A DNA stretch of 64,000 nt from assembly GCA_030062745.1 (NCBI GenBank), contig CP099846.1, forward strand, positions 21,258,621 to 21,322,620, written 5' to 3'. This stretch comes from Capitulum mitella (lineage: Eukaryota > Arthropoda > Thecostraca > Pollicipedomorpha > Pollicipedidae). Positions 35,901-50,400 of this stretch are shown here, piece after piece. Below the pieces are notes generated by a model. That model was not told the DNA's origin. It did no database searches and was given only the letters and a program-made list of their open reading frames with translations. Made by a program: the position numbers and the translations under genes. Each line of letters begins with the position of its first letter. Position 1 is the stretch's first letter.

Positions 35901-38407
35901 GTACACGACCAGCACGATGACCAGCGAGAGCACGATGGAGATGGGGATCGACCGCTTGGGGTTGACCGCCTCCTCGCCGGTGGTGGCGATGATGTCGAAC
36001 CCGATGAAGGCGTAGAAGCAGGTGGCGGCTCCGGTCAGCACCTGGAGATTAAGAGGCGGACTGCTAGTCAAGCGCCACCTGGAAATGGCGAGTTGGCGAG
36101 AATGGTTGTACAGGCAGATTTTCAATATCATTATGTCATTAGGTGTGTCGAACTGAACCTGAAAAACGTGCATAAACATTTAAACTGCTGATGCTTGATT
36201 GAACGGAAAACGAGTCCAGAAACAAAGCCACCGAAAAAATCAGCAATGATGAATGATAAGATGACTGTCAACGGGCGCTCCGTCGCAACCAAACTGCCGA
36301 ATCAAAGAAGAACATTTATCCCGTTAAATCAGCCATGAGGCAACAGATCAGCTCGGCGCAAGATTTCCAACCGCAAACTTCATTCATGATCGGTGTGTGG
36401 CCATCGGTACGGAATGAATGAACATAACCGAAATCGAACTGCCTGCGCCCGAACCCACTCATCATAGGATGGTGCATATTACGGCTCCCGCCGAGCCGCA
36501 GCTGCCGCTCGAGGTTCATCGCGCTACATATTTCACAGCGAATCAATCTCTATCGTCAGATTGCCCTCGCCGGTCAATCGACAGACGGCCGTTCCGGCGA
36601 TGCATCGTATCGCGGCGCGAAATGGCACGTTCTCCCCGGTAACACCGGTCCCGACGCCTCCAATCGTCCGCCACCAGACTGCGCGGCGGACAGCCGCGGC
36701 CATCTGAGGCGGCGCAGATGCTCTGCCCGGGGCAAATGGTCTGTCAGGGGCAGGAGCGGCCGCTGCCGCCCGCCGCCCACCGCCGGCCGTGGCACAGATG
36801 ACCGTCGTCCGCCTACGGTCGCCCGGAATCGCTCCTCCGAAATGGGCGGGGGAGTGAGTGCTCGAACCGTCGGATTTTAGTGTCCGAAATGTCGGCATTT
36901 ACTGGCTATAAACAGAAACATTGCATCCCTTCGGAAATAAGTCTAAGCTGGGCTGTGATTTCGTTAAGTGTTTCACTCGGAGTAAAATTAGTAACTCATC
37001 TGCTCAGGCTTTCCAGCTGACAGCGTTGTGTAAAAATGTGGCCAGGCCAGACAGTCTTTCGCCATGATCAAAAGCGCACTGTTGTCCAAGATCACCCATA
37101 CGCTCGGCTGCGCACGAATTAGACCTTTGCAGCCAGTTTGCCGGAGTGGGTTGATAAATTAGTTGCGTCGGTCTTTGGCGCACAGCTGGGTGGAGGTTTG
37201 ACCCGGCATCTCGGGATCCCAGGCCCTGTGTCTACAGCAGCGCGAAACACATCAGCCCGCACGTGAGCACCGGCCAGAAGGGGTGCCACGCTGCGTGACA
37301 GCGGTAGCTGAGCTCGCTCTCCTTAGTCCCACGGGCCTCCAGATTCCGCTATTGTCGAACTGAGCAGACGTGAAATACAACTCAGAGAACACATAAGTAC
37401 CAAACTGGTTTCTGGAATGAGTGATTATGCACGAGAGAGTATCTTGAACACATGCCACACTGCTGTGATGCTTCATTGTTGACCTGCAGTGTGACCGGAA
37501 TGGGCAGCTACTGGCTGGGCAGACGACCTTTTCCGATGCTCATCTATCTGACTCAAGTGCTCCTTGTAGTGGTTAACGTGTTCGCCAACGTTACGCGGAT
37601 TGCCATGTCTGGGGGTTCGGAGACAGAAATTAATTTCACCCGTTTCCGTTTCAAAGCAAGTCCGTTTGGCGCGCTGAAAAAGCTGATATAAAGTAGGAAG
37701 TATGTATGCATGTGTGTGTTTTACTGGCAGTAAAAACACTCCATTGTTAAACTGGCTAATAACTTTCACGCAACACTCGGAATACCGCGTACTCCCCAAC
37801 TAAAAGCCTAGAACCCGTTCAATGCACGTTTAAAAGCAGCCATCGCCAAGTTGCGCAGTTCTGCGGGCAGCGAGTTGTACAGCATCACAGTGCTGTGCAA
37901 AAAGTCTGCTGTTTCAGTTGTCATATGTGGAGGAGCTGGATTAGTGTCTTGGCGAGTGCGACGAGAGCGGAGTTCTGAATTGGCCTGGAGTTGAGAGGCG
38001 AGAGCCTGTGGTTCGTCGGTGCTGCGAATTTTGTGGGGAAAATTTAGGGAATGCTTTTTGTACAGCTGGCCAAGACGACACGCAGAGCAAAATCTAGAAT
38101 ATTTGGAGACATATATGTTCTTTTCCGAGCCATTACCAAAAACTGTCAAGCAGTATCGGACGTGCCAAATGACCAAGGCGATGACAAGGATGAGCAAGAC
38201 GGAGAGGGGATCTGATGACGCACGTGGGCCAGGCTGATGAGGATACCGTTACACTTTTTGACCTGGGCAGATACGCGAGAGTCCCAGGTCGCAGTCTCGT
38301 CGGAAAACACGTCGAGATTCTTTCGCAGTGGGGCACTCAGTATAAAGCAGTAAGTAGGCAGCACAAAGCAATGAAGAAAATAAGCAGCGGAGTAGGTAAG
38401 TAGGTAG

Positions 38408-38438
<31 letters not shown>

Positions 38439-41400
38439 TGTAAGTATGTAAGTAAGTAAGTAAGTAAGCAAGGAAGCAAGTCAGTATGTAAGTGAGTTAA
38501 GTAAACAAAAGTGAGCAAAGTAAGCAAAGCATACCAAAATAGTAGTAAAAGTAGGGCAAGTAAATAAGCAGACACATGATAAAACATGCACTGTGCATAC
38601 AATTCGAGGGTCAGAAAAGCCAAATCTTAAATCTGGCTGTCACCCCCAAAAAAGGGAAAACAAATATAGTGAATACGTTTGTTTAATAATCATACTCGTA
38701 AAGCCATTAAACTATAAACATTCATATCATCACGCACTATCCGTCTCCAACAATAGTAATCTGTCACTCACCATAGCAATATAATAATAGTGCGGTAAAA
38801 AGTAAGATAAACAAAGTAACAAAGTAAGTTGGAAAGTAAGTAGCATTAAGTATAAAGTGGACAGCGAGGGCAAGGTTGCAATTTCGTGCTATTGCTGCGG
38901 CTTACTCTGAGTCGCCAGCTACGGCCCCGGGATTCGGTGCTATTGCTGGGTATTGCAGCACATTCCGGGTGCGGCTCCAATGTAAAGGCCTGCAGTTCAT
39001 CTATCAACCGGAGGCCCTGAGCTGCAGCGGGCGGCAGGCCGACCCGCTGCGCGGGAATTGCTCATCGGCACGATTTCCTGCGCGGGCTGCAGTGACAAAC
39101 GATAGTAAAGTCGCCGCTTAATGGCAACGCGGTGTGAAGTCCCCCGGTCTCCTCGCGTGCGAGGCACGTGCTGCTTAACTGCGCACTGGTGTTTCTGGTC
39201 CGTCTGGAGTCCGCACAACTTCCTCAACTTCCGTTTTGTTAATTGTCGATAGCCTTGCAATGAATAGCTGGTTGTATAGTTTCGCCGAGCCCAGCTGCAT
39301 AATTTTCCCGCCAGTTGTGGTGCTGAGGCTTCTTCTACTACGCTTTCTTGTATGTGGTGACCTCAGGTCCTAAACCCCGTTCGGTACCAACATGTATTTT
39401 CCATATGTTTCGCACTTGTCACCAATCATTACCACTATCATGCATATGAACTCTATTTTCTCAATGGCATAATAATCACAGAATTATGCAACTAAATACG
39501 TAAGGCGCAACCGATGGAGCAATTCTGGAAGGAAGATTTCGAGACTCATTTTTATTTCTTTTCAGTTTAGCATGGACAGCTCTGCATGCATAGAAGCCGA
39601 TCACAATACCTGGCTGTTTTTATAGAACCAATATGACGTGGCGCCAGATGAGGCGGTTCTGACTTTTTTGGGGGACTGAGTCCAGAATTAAACGGAACTT
39701 ACTTTTTGCTAAAGTAGGTGTTCGCGTCATCGAATATCCCTCGCAATGCAGTACAGGCAACAGCATTGCTTTTACGCTACAAGACGGACCTCGAAATCTT
39801 TTCTGCGTGGACCAGTCAGGATAGCACGCTATCGCCGAGACGAGGAAAGCGCCAATCTGTTCGGCATTTTCCATTCAACCGAATATGAAGCTACATTTCA
39901 GGAAAAATAACATGGCACTGGTCGTGGGCGCACAGAAAGAAAACGTATCTGGAGCGACTGCAGTGTTTAGATAGCCTCTTCCATAAACAGCTCCATGTTT
40001 CTTCAGAACCATTTGTCTAATGGATCCTCAGAATATCCCACTGCGAACACTGGTATCATGCTTTGAGAGCATGATGACCCAACATGAAGATTCTAACATC
40101 TGTGGACATGGTAGCGAAAATGTACAATCACATTATATTAATACAAAAGATAAGAGGTCATAAAATCATACCATTTGCGTGTTTAATTTCGGAAAACTTG
40201 GACAAAAACGCCTAAATTCGCCATTCTGTTCCGACGATTAACGAAGCAAACACCTTATAGATCACAATGGCATCAATGACGAATTTGGTAAAGAATTTGC
40301 TTTCAGTTGTCGTTTTAGAAATAGCAATGAACGGGAATCATTTATGGCAGGTTTCAGACCATCAATGCTTCTCTGAGCAGTTGTCGGCATCAAATCCGGC
40401 GTTTCCTAATTTTTGGGAAATAATTTCCATGAACATGGCTGGACACTGATGGTATTTCTCAGGTAGCCATTTCAGCTTGAGCGCCGACTTTTGAGCAAGA
40501 CTCAGTCAAGATCAAACGACAAATAAAGGCATTTCCCGCAAACGTTAACTGCTTAAAATCACGTTGACGGAACACGTCGAACAGAAACAGCGGAAATCTG
40601 ACATCATCCACGCAGACTGAGCTCAGCCAACTTCCCGCACGGGCTGGCCGCGCGTCAAGTCATTCGTATCGTCAGAAGAGCGACAGACGACCGACTGACG
40701 TCAGACGAGACACACGACTTGACACAAGCATAGTCGGCTTCCGGTTACGACGCTAATGGTCAGTCCTGACTGATGCGTCGAAAAAGAAGCCAGAAAACAG
40801 ACATTCGTATCGGTGCTGCTGAACGGCAAGAGGCATTGCAGATTCGCAGACTGCAGGACAGTGAGCACTGCGACATGTTCAAAGCGCCACGTCACAGAAA
40901 TGACTAAACATGGTGCCAGGCAACAGAAGTACTGTTCAGGGACAGCAATGGCTGTGCAGATGCGGTTGACAAGGCAGCGTTGCGGATAACCAGAACGGCA
41001 AGGAAAGAAATAAGGGTGTCCGCGCAAGATGGTCGGGCACCAGAACACGGTCAGCCGCCTTCGTGCTGCCAGCTTTGTCTCGGGCAACGGAAAGCCGCGC
41101 TTCTGAGGTTTGCTTCCCAAACGTGGCTACAGAAACACGAATGAGGTGGAGTCACCTGTGGCGCAGTTTAAGCCATCAATGCTTTTCTGAGTTACCGCCT
41201 GGTTCCGCGTCTGCAAACGCACAGATTTTCAGTGTTGTCTGATATGATATACCGGGTCTGAGCATCCCTCAAACATGTTATTCAAACGCGACAACACACG
41301 CGACCCCAGAGTATGCAAGTGACTCGAAGGTATTCACAGCCACTGCATTCAAATAACGCACGCGTCTCGGCTAATCCCTTCTACCGGTGCGTCCCTGATC

Positions 41401-44400
41401 AGGGACACACTCGTGTGTATAAGGCTGGACGTTAAAAATGGTTCTGATGCAAATGACGTAGGCCCAAGAGCGAACCCAGACCGTGTGCTAAGATGGGCAA
41501 ATCTCCATCCGTGCAACATAACCTACTCCATATGTGGATTTCTCCCAGGATTTCGGTCGCTTTTTCCGCCATTTTTGAAAATGAATGTATTTAAAAAATC
41601 TAAAACGAAAAATGCGTTTTTCCGCACGAAAAACCAGGGCAAAGGACATGTTGAACCCTTTCCGACGAAAGGGTAGGCCATAACCCCAATACTCTCTTCT
41701 TCCTATTCAACAGTGCCGGCATGCGTTTAACGTTTCTCTCCTAATTTGCGCTGAGGAATGTGTTTCTGTAATTCTGGCCGAAGGCCTCTGGGTAAGGGTT
41801 GGGCACAGTGTGCTCGGGCACATCGAGCACAATGCCGTCCCCCTCTTGGGTGCGTCTCTGCCTCCGGCAACCAATCGGAACGGTTGCCTCCTGTCAGGCT
41901 GGCCGCAACTGTGGCGTGCAATATGACGTGATCGTCACAAAACGTCTCAAAACCTCTATACGGCTATTCACAATAGCGTGCATTTTCAAAGCACTGGCTC
42001 CTATGAAAAGCACCTTAGAGTAATCACAGTGTTTGCCACCGACCGTAGGTTTTGCGTCTATCGAGACAAATGAGTCCGCTAACTTCCTGTTTGCGATGAT
42101 TTGCGTTGATATCGTCGCATTGAAAGACGCAAATGTGAGCGCCCTGAGAGTTTCTGCTCGTCTTTGCTAAATGGAGCCACCTGAGTGGTACCTCATAATC
42201 AGTGTCTCCAAACCGAAGAAACTGCAAAAACCATTCATGTTCACGGCTGCACGTAACTTTCTCTAGATCCTGCGAAGGCGCTGAACTATCTGATGCTCTA
42301 CGACTACAGAGCTTAAGGGAGCTACATATACTTATCAGATGTCTGTCTGGACACTCCGGATGTACCGTCTCACTATTCCCAGCTCCGAAACACAAGTTAA
42401 ATGGGACACTAAACCTCCAGTGCAAACATAGTGGGGGAGTACGGGCGTAAGGGGCCTAGCCAGGATTTCGCGAAGTAGGGGACCCGGGAAAACCTAACCC
42501 CCTCCAAAGCTGAGAGCGCGTTGGATTCCAGCCACTTTATCTTTAAGATCCAGGAATTTTGATGAGTTTTGGCTTCTGGTGCGCAAAGAAATATTGAATT
42601 TTCAGTACCAACAGAGGAGACATGAGCCCCTACCACCTCCCCTCTTGGCTATGCCCCTACCGCAGTGACACCGTTTTATGCAGAAAACAAGACCATGCTG
42701 CAGACAAATGAATAATTTATCATGTCATTCACATCATATTCGGAGAAGCAATGACTAGTTCTTTATCGTACAAGTCTTAACATGTAGAATGATGATGGTT
42801 TTTTAAAAATAAATGAGAAAGGCGACCATTGTCTCAAATTCATTAAAGGTACAGTAGCCATCCATTTTCTAATCACCGTTAATCCCTCATGGTCCCTCAT
42901 GTCAATTATGGCATACTCAGCGATTATCACTACGATATTTGCCATTTATTTCATAAATAAGCGCGTCCATTACTACAGTAATGATTGCGATCCACCTTAA
43001 GTTGACAGTGCTTTGTATGGTGTCCACTGAAAAAGCACACATCTAGCATACATTCCAGCGCTAAAACACAACCCATAAAGTTGTGTAAAAACTAGGCCAT
43101 AGATATTCGCATGAAGACTGAAAAACATACTGGCGTTTTTAAGGCACGCACTTTGGGCATAATTTCGAGACAGTAAAATTAAGTACGGCAAACAATAAAA
43201 AACTGCTGCAAGGCATTTCATTTTCGAGACCATGATTTATTCCAAAAATTCCACTGCGGGGGGCATCATAAAATAACGTCTAATGCAAAACACAACTTAC
43301 TGAACTTAAAACACCCACTACCAATGTTTTTGAATGGGTCACTAGGTCGAGATTCGCGACTTCATTTTCTTCTTTTACACATACTGGATGCGAGTCAGCG
43401 TTATTCAAAGAAATACTTAAAGTTGTTCACTGAGCTTCCCGTCCAAATTTTCATTGCTTGTACTTTAGTGGCAACGATGCCGTAAAAAAACATGGCGGGT
43501 TCATTGGACTGACAGGGCTAGAGGATATGATGTCCTAAGCACAATGTCGCATACCAAAGACCGCTTAGGTCCATAATTTTCATAACCCGTTGCAGTTCAA
43601 AATCATCAATATCATTTTAACTGCTCCCCCAGGGTTGTGAAGTCTGTTTTTCGACATTCCCGTTCCGAAGCGAAATGCGCTGTTTACATTCCACGGGGAG
43701 ATGCAACGATAGCAAACGCGAAAATGATTAAGATAAATGGGTAAATATCAGGTGGCTCAAAACAGACGTTAGGCGTAAGAAGAGGCTATTGCACCCAACG
43801 GTGTTCTTTCTTGGCCATTTTCTCGTCCATTTTTGAGAAAGGAAAGATGTGTACTGGCTGTCGACTTTCTAAAACATCGTTTTTGTGCGCTCTTTCTCCA
43901 ATGTAGGGCGAATGTAGGAAACAGAAAATGCCCGGATGGTTTCATCTCAAAGCTGCCAAAACAACTCATGGTTTCCTGTCTTCAGTTATTCTTTCCCCTT
44001 CCATGTAGTTTTTCTTTTGCTATGTGTAACGCCTTTAAAAAAAAACCGTGTGCTCTTGAGCATCCTGGCAGTGTTGCGGCGGGCATTCTTCTGTCCTTTA
44101 ACTTCCCTCCAAAAACAAAAGCCATGTTTTCGCTGACTGTTAATTACGTTTGAAAATGTACTAGCATTTGTATTAGACAAGATGGAGCAAAACAAAGAAA
44201 AGACAAGCAGGGAAAATTACTAATACGTCGTTCATCGACGTTCGCTGACTATTTGCAGCGGAACGCAAGAGTCATGAGCAGGTTAGCAAAACGAACTGCG
44301 GGTGCGTCCAAAATGTGAATAAAACCTACGAAAGAATCATAACATAGAAATGTAGAAACATTACGGATTTAAAAAGTTTCAGTCATGCGGCACCGAAAAT

Positions 44401-47400
44401 TTTAAAACTCATACTTTTCAACGTACTTAACCCGTCCCCAACTGGGGGGGGCAGTTTACTGCCCCCTCTGAGGTTATTCTGGGATTGCGAGAGAACGAAC
44501 AAACACAGAGTCACGAAACTTTGTGCACCTTTTGCTCCATCAATTTTACACATCGTGTCAAAATTTTGACCTCAGGTCAGGTCAGATACCTGACCTAGGT
44601 CAGGTCAAACGGACCTATGTCAAAAAAGTTTGGCGCCCTATAACTTTTTCGCAAAACAAGATATCTCAATAATTCTTTCTGGGATTAGTGATCGTGATAG
44701 ATGCAACAAATCTGTTGTCTCAGATTTTTCGGAATTTTCCGGGTCATTGACGTAAGGTCAAGCCCATTTTTAGGACATCTCGTCGTTTTTTTCGGAAATT
44801 GGAAGAATTTTTCATAACATGTTTAGTGTGGAGTGAAGCCGACATCTAGTTACCGTCAATGGGCAAAGCATCTTCCAGCCATTGACATGAAGTCAGGTCA
44901 CGAGTAACTGTTTTGGGCCAAAATGTACCACCGTCAAAATCAGCGATGAATTACTCAGAATGGGTAGAAAACGGCAGAACTAGCTTACACAGACGGAAGT
45001 AATACCAGGAACTTCAAAAAGTTTGCAAAATTGCATGTTTTGGAAATAAACAGGCGCTCGCAGATAAAGCTCCGCGAATTTTGTAGATTGGTAACTAATG
45101 AATTTTTCCAAAATTTGAGCATGAGAAGCCATCCACAAGAACCACAAAGATCAATAAAATTTACATAGATCGTCTTTTTTCGTGAATATAAAGGAACGCT
45201 AAAATTAGTTCCCGTCAATTTAGTGCCGCATACGGCAGCGGCGCACACCGACAGCTGGCGGGAGAATTGCCGTGTCTTTAACTCAACGTTTCGGCATATA
45301 TATTGAACAAATCTGGGGAAATTAGACGTGTATCGGCATCCGCGGACCTTTACTTGTGCGCCGGTGCCTTTACCTATGCGTTATTAGTGACAGCCCTTGA
45401 GATTCAGGTCATTTCTCGGTCTGATGCAGTCGGCTATGAGAAAACGTATATAGGGCGTAAATTGGCTTACATATTATCTAGACCAGTTTCGAGCTCTACT
45501 CGCCACAAGCTTTCCAACGATATGCTTATTTTTATTGTGCGACCAACCGTTCGTGAGTTAGAGGGAGGCAGCCAACTCCCCCCCCCCAGTCGCCCATGTT
45601 CGAAACGGACCGACGGTCGTGCGCGGGTTAATGTGTCATCTAGAGGTCATATCATCGTTAAGTCTCTGCTACTTGCCCACATCAGCAGCCTTAACACCCA
45701 CCAGTCATTTGAAGTCAAAAACAAATTAAAATGCAACAGAACTGCGTTTATGAAAAAAGTTCGGTGGCTTCTGGTCCGTATCTCCGATGAAATGCAAGGG
45801 TTTTCAAAAGAAAAAAACTTTAGGATACATAAGGAGTATGGCGAAGGCACAATGGCACGGTGTGAATGTGGTTAGGACTCGAGTAAGAATTAAAGAGTTC
45901 AGTACCATCAGGTGACATCGAACGGAAATGCGTTGAGCGGAATCCTGTAAATCTTGTAAGCGTCTAACAGTTCCAAACCCTTCAATCCACTTGCGGCATT
46001 GCGGGTCTTCAGATCAACGGCAGCCCAACCTACTCAAATTTTGAGAGTCTTCAAAGACAGGGTTTTTTAAGTAACAGCAGAGCAGCAGGGGCTTTTCATA
46101 GTAACATTAGTCTGATTGGTACAATAATTGATTGACATTGCACCATCGCATCGGCTTACTAAAATCTAGTTTCCTGCATTCAAGACGGGAAGCGAAACAG
46201 ACGAGGCAATCATGGCCACCTGCCTAGAGATTCTGCAGTTTTCATTCCACTCCACGACACTGCCACCACTGCCGTCTTTATTTTGGTGCATGAAAACGTC
46301 GTCTGTCGTGATGCTGCGTTTAGCTTCTGCACCTTGCCGCCTCCAGAGGAGGTCCAAAGCGCCGCCAGCCGGTTCTAGAGCTCGGCTGTAGTTCGGCCGA
46401 GCAGTCGCGCCTGACAGCGCTGCGCCTGAAGAGGGTCGGCCCTTTCACTGCCGGTAGCCGCCGGCTGCGACCGACGCGCCGTGCCGGCCGCCGCGAAAAG
46501 ACGGCCGGCGACCGACGGACGAACCGACTTGCGTCAGTCCGCGGGCCAGCGGCGACCGCTCACCCCCCCCCCCCTACCTCCGACTTCCCCCCGCCGGCGG
46601 CAGGGCTGGCGGCGAGCCGGGACGGAGACCAGACACCAGAACAACAGCACTGACCACGGGAGACGTGCGGTGCTCAGTGACCATTCGTCTACAGCTCGAG
46701 TGACGGCAAACGAAAGCATCTTTTTTACCGAGATGGACTGCCTCATAAGCCAGCGGAGAAAGTGACGTCGGGTGGGGTTTGAATTACTTAGGGTCCACCG
46801 TTGCACTGGGAAATGTAACATCGGATAATGAACGGTGTCCTGGAAATTTCGTGGGAGCATGGCTAGATTACCATGTGAGCGGATGCAGAGTCGGGTCCGG
46901 GAGAACTTCGGCGCAGAAGAGTCCGACCTTTCATCGCACCCCCGAGATGCGCAAAGGTTAAGCACCAGGAGAATGACTTTTCAAGACGCATGTGACGGGG
47001 CACGTCAGCTTTGCTAGAGAACTGCGAAAGATGTCTGGGTATTTCTGCGGGAATGCACCATAACGTTGGAAGATATCAGGAGAACAAAGCGGTACCGAGC
47101 CAGCATTTCGTTGCTCAGGCCTTTGCTGATATCTGCGATTTTGCTAGTGTGATCTTTTGATGTGTTCGTGCATGGCTGGGGATTTCCGAAAATTGTTAGG
47201 GGGAAGGGGTCAACATAAAATTTCACGCCGTTTCTTTCCAGTCATTGCCATAAACCTAATGTTAAAATCCCTGAATATGGGGTTCCAGACCCCCCTCCTT
47301 CCCCGGATCGCCAGCCATGTGTTCACGCACCAATTAAGTCCAGATTCGTACAACACCCAGCTCGAAACTTCTGGCGCCATAATAAATGGGAATTATCAGT

Positions 47401-50400
47401 TTTTCACTGGACAGAACTATACAGCGACATGTGCATCGGCATGGCAATGATCACGAATAAATTTTGCCCGTTCGGCACTAACTGTACGTCATTCAGAACA
47501 CTTCACGACATCCTGCTCTCAAAATAACCTGGAAAAGTTGATATGCAGGCCATCTCACGGAGGGCTCGCTCTACGGAATTAGCCCTTACCCAGAAGCGAC
47601 GACGCCATTGCTAAGAACGATTGTACTTGAGAGATCACAAGCACAATTTCCGGCGATGATGAGTAGTACCGTCACGTTCATTGGAAATGAATGCCATCCA
47701 TGGGTAACAGAGAGGGTTGAGTGGTAACGGACGGAAATAGTTGAAAAAATGAAGGGCCGGAAAGATAAAAGACTTCGTTCCGCTCCTAGAATACGGACCC
47801 AATGGCATTTGTAGTGTCAAAGGCCCAAGTTGGCTTACACGATGAAAGGTATTTTCCTTTGGTTTTACCCCTCGTTGCTGCCGAAGCCTGCATTTGTGGA
47901 AACATTACCCAGCTCTGGGCGGTCCCCAGCACGTGTAATTTTGCACCGACTCTCAGCAAGAAATTCCACTCCTGTTCTTTTCGCACAGACGTTGTCTTTG
48001 ACGGCGAACCAGCTGTGGTTCAGACGTAAAACCCTTTCTTCTCGCTGGGATTGTCACGGAATAAGCTTCGCTGGAATCTCCATCAAGGCAATGCGACGGA
48101 GGTAATAAAAACGTCATCTCGGTTTAAATGTAGCCGTAGTGTTATGGCTTCCCGTGATGACTGCTGAATGGCCACTGCGGGATTTGCTTCCCGTATTTCG
48201 CCAGAAAATGACGCCGATAATATCTGGTTCGTCTCCCGAATGTCGCGTGTGTCGTTTGGCAAACAAGAATTTCGTAGCTTCAATGAAATCTGCGGAAGCT
48301 GTTATTCTTCAAACACGAAGTCGTTTCCACCATTAGGCGTGAGACATTTTAAATTATTTCTAAACCTGCTGGGCGTACTTACACAAGGACGAAACATGAA
48401 CGGATACGCCAAACCCTCATTGGCACGTGCCCACATACTCCGAGCACGTTCTTCCGTTTTTCGGAACTCATTTAGCCCATCGGCACCAGGCCAGTGTTGG
48501 ACCCGAGTCACTTCAGTCAGATCAGGGAGAAGTTGACTCTCTCCATAAGATGCTGCTCGTCCCCCATGAGAGCCGAGACCACCCGTCGATGCTTCTGCTG
48601 TAAACCAACCCAAGTCAGACGTCCACGCACCCGAATCAGAGTTAATCCTTCCGAAACTTGCCGTCTCAGTTTGCTCCAGAAACGGGCTATTAGAAACCAC
48701 CGCCCCAACCAGTCTCGAGATATTAACGGCATGACGGCCAGTAATCAGCACGCAACCCAGGCCACCCGGACGGCGGGAGGAAACCGGAACTCACCCCGGA
48801 CCAGCCGAACGGCAAGAAGCCGCCGTGGTCTGCCCAGTTGCGGCCGTCGGCGTAGAAGAGGCCGGCGCCGAGCACGAACACGAACACCGCCAGGTTGATG
48901 GTGTTGAGCGCGTTGTTGAAGAGCACCGACTTCTTGACGCCGGCCAGCAGGACCAGCATCATGACCACCGTCAGGGCGAACGCCAGGAAGTCGGGCGGCG
49001 AGCCTGACGAAGAGGTCGGGCAACATCAGCATCGACATGGGGAAAATGTCGCCGGCGTATTTTTATCATATGTCGCCGGTGTATTACAACACGTTTGGAT
49101 GGTAGACGACGAGACTGACAATGACTCTTTTTATCGCATTAGGCTATGGCGCAATTATTTACCGCAATGGCAAAGTTAAGCACGTAAAACACGAGTCAAC
49201 CGATATCGGACTGGCTCAAGCCTCACAACACAAAAAAACGGACAGGCATGCTAGCTTATGATGGTGCACTACTGACCGTCCAGACATATGTTTGTTTTCA
49301 ATACAAGAAGACCAGCAGCAAGGACATGGGCCACTTTGTTCCCGAAAAGCAACACTGCGTTAATTCAACGCCCCCCACGTTTCAAAAGAACGCGGCCCCC
49401 GAATAATTCCCGAACGCGCCATGATCTTAAGCATTGCTGGATCTAAAACTAAAATACGCTTAAATGGTTTATGCGTTTAATGCCAGTCTTCCTACTGTAA
49501 CGAATCGCACATTTAATGACTCTAATATGCTACGTTCAAGAAGACTCCTCGGACATAAGAAGCTCTTGGTCCCAGGGGAAGATAATCTAAGTGGTTTCTT
49601 ATCGGGCTACCGGGATGCCAGAAAACTGCGAATTTCACTTCACAGAAGCCTGCTTATCGGCTCCGGCGCTCGAAAACGTGGCCGCGCGGCCGGCGCCGGC
49701 CGGGTTTTGTGTGTGAGCTGGTTTTATTCATGAATACATGAGTGCGTGAATGGTCGAAATGAAACTTCAGCAACGCAAATTTCGTCCCATTTGTCGTCTT
49801 TGGATTTTCAGGCCGGTCAATTAAGGTAGCAATGATGATGTGCGCTAGATTTGATCAGGCAAGACAGCAATTGCATATTTGCATAATGAAATTTCGTGAA
49901 AATCCGACCGGCGGGCAAGAAGTTGAGGAGTTTTGGCTCCCTTCCCATTATTGTGAAGGTGGATCGGGCGTTCACCAATGCGAGGGTTACGTGCTCCACC
50001 TAAAGCGTTTCGTCTCCTCCCACATTAGTCGGCTGCATCCGTCCCTGGTCTTACAGCGTTCCAGCCATGCGTGACCTCCAAGCCGCGTTCATCAATGAAA
50101 GAAGTTAGGCTGTACCGCTGCACTGTTCTGCCTGGCGGTGCAGTCTAGCCTTGCAGCCGCGACGATTTTCGTCGAAGTTGCGATCTGTGTGTGCCACTGT
50201 CGATCATCACGGTCCCGTTTCACCTACGCATAACTGCAGTCGTGGAGGAAAATGCCATGCTTGCACGCATAGGATGGTTTGTGTTACGGCAATGCCGGAA
50301 AGTAATCCTTTCTAACATTACGAGGATTTATGCGCAATGTGGAGATTTTCTCGCCATTCCCGCCCTCCGATATTCATGATTTTCGTGGATGGAGCAATAA

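Larger units (their letters stand above)
36042..48794 (-). other. Intron 4 (12753 bp), repeat-bearing
   Basis: Donor GTGAGT at 48794, acceptor taatctccag before 36041. Contains a GC-rich block at 36470-36850, a possible small exon (37232-37321), a LINE remnant (37808-38197), an AAGT microsatellite (38395-38560), a MITE (42450-42657), family A copy 2 (44427-45631) and a CpG-rich patch with a C-run at 46380-46640. 38.85-42.4 kb, 42.7-44.4 kb and 45.7-46.3 kb show nothing recognisable. Confidence 0.8.

Noticed and set aside
38249-38623. 124-codon Leu/Thr/Tyr-rich minus frame resembling a membrane protein
   Set aside because: Translation of the AAGT microsatellite (LLTYLLTY pattern).
2925-45631. 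Family A copies as the two LTRs of one retrotransposon
   Set aside because: The copies are 40 kb apart with an unrelated gene between, and each copy ends in inverted rather than direct TG…CA termini.
45303-45875. 190-codon plus frame in intron 4
   Set aside because: It starts inside the family A transposon copy and runs across its right boundary; the matching part of copy 1 is not open in the same way.
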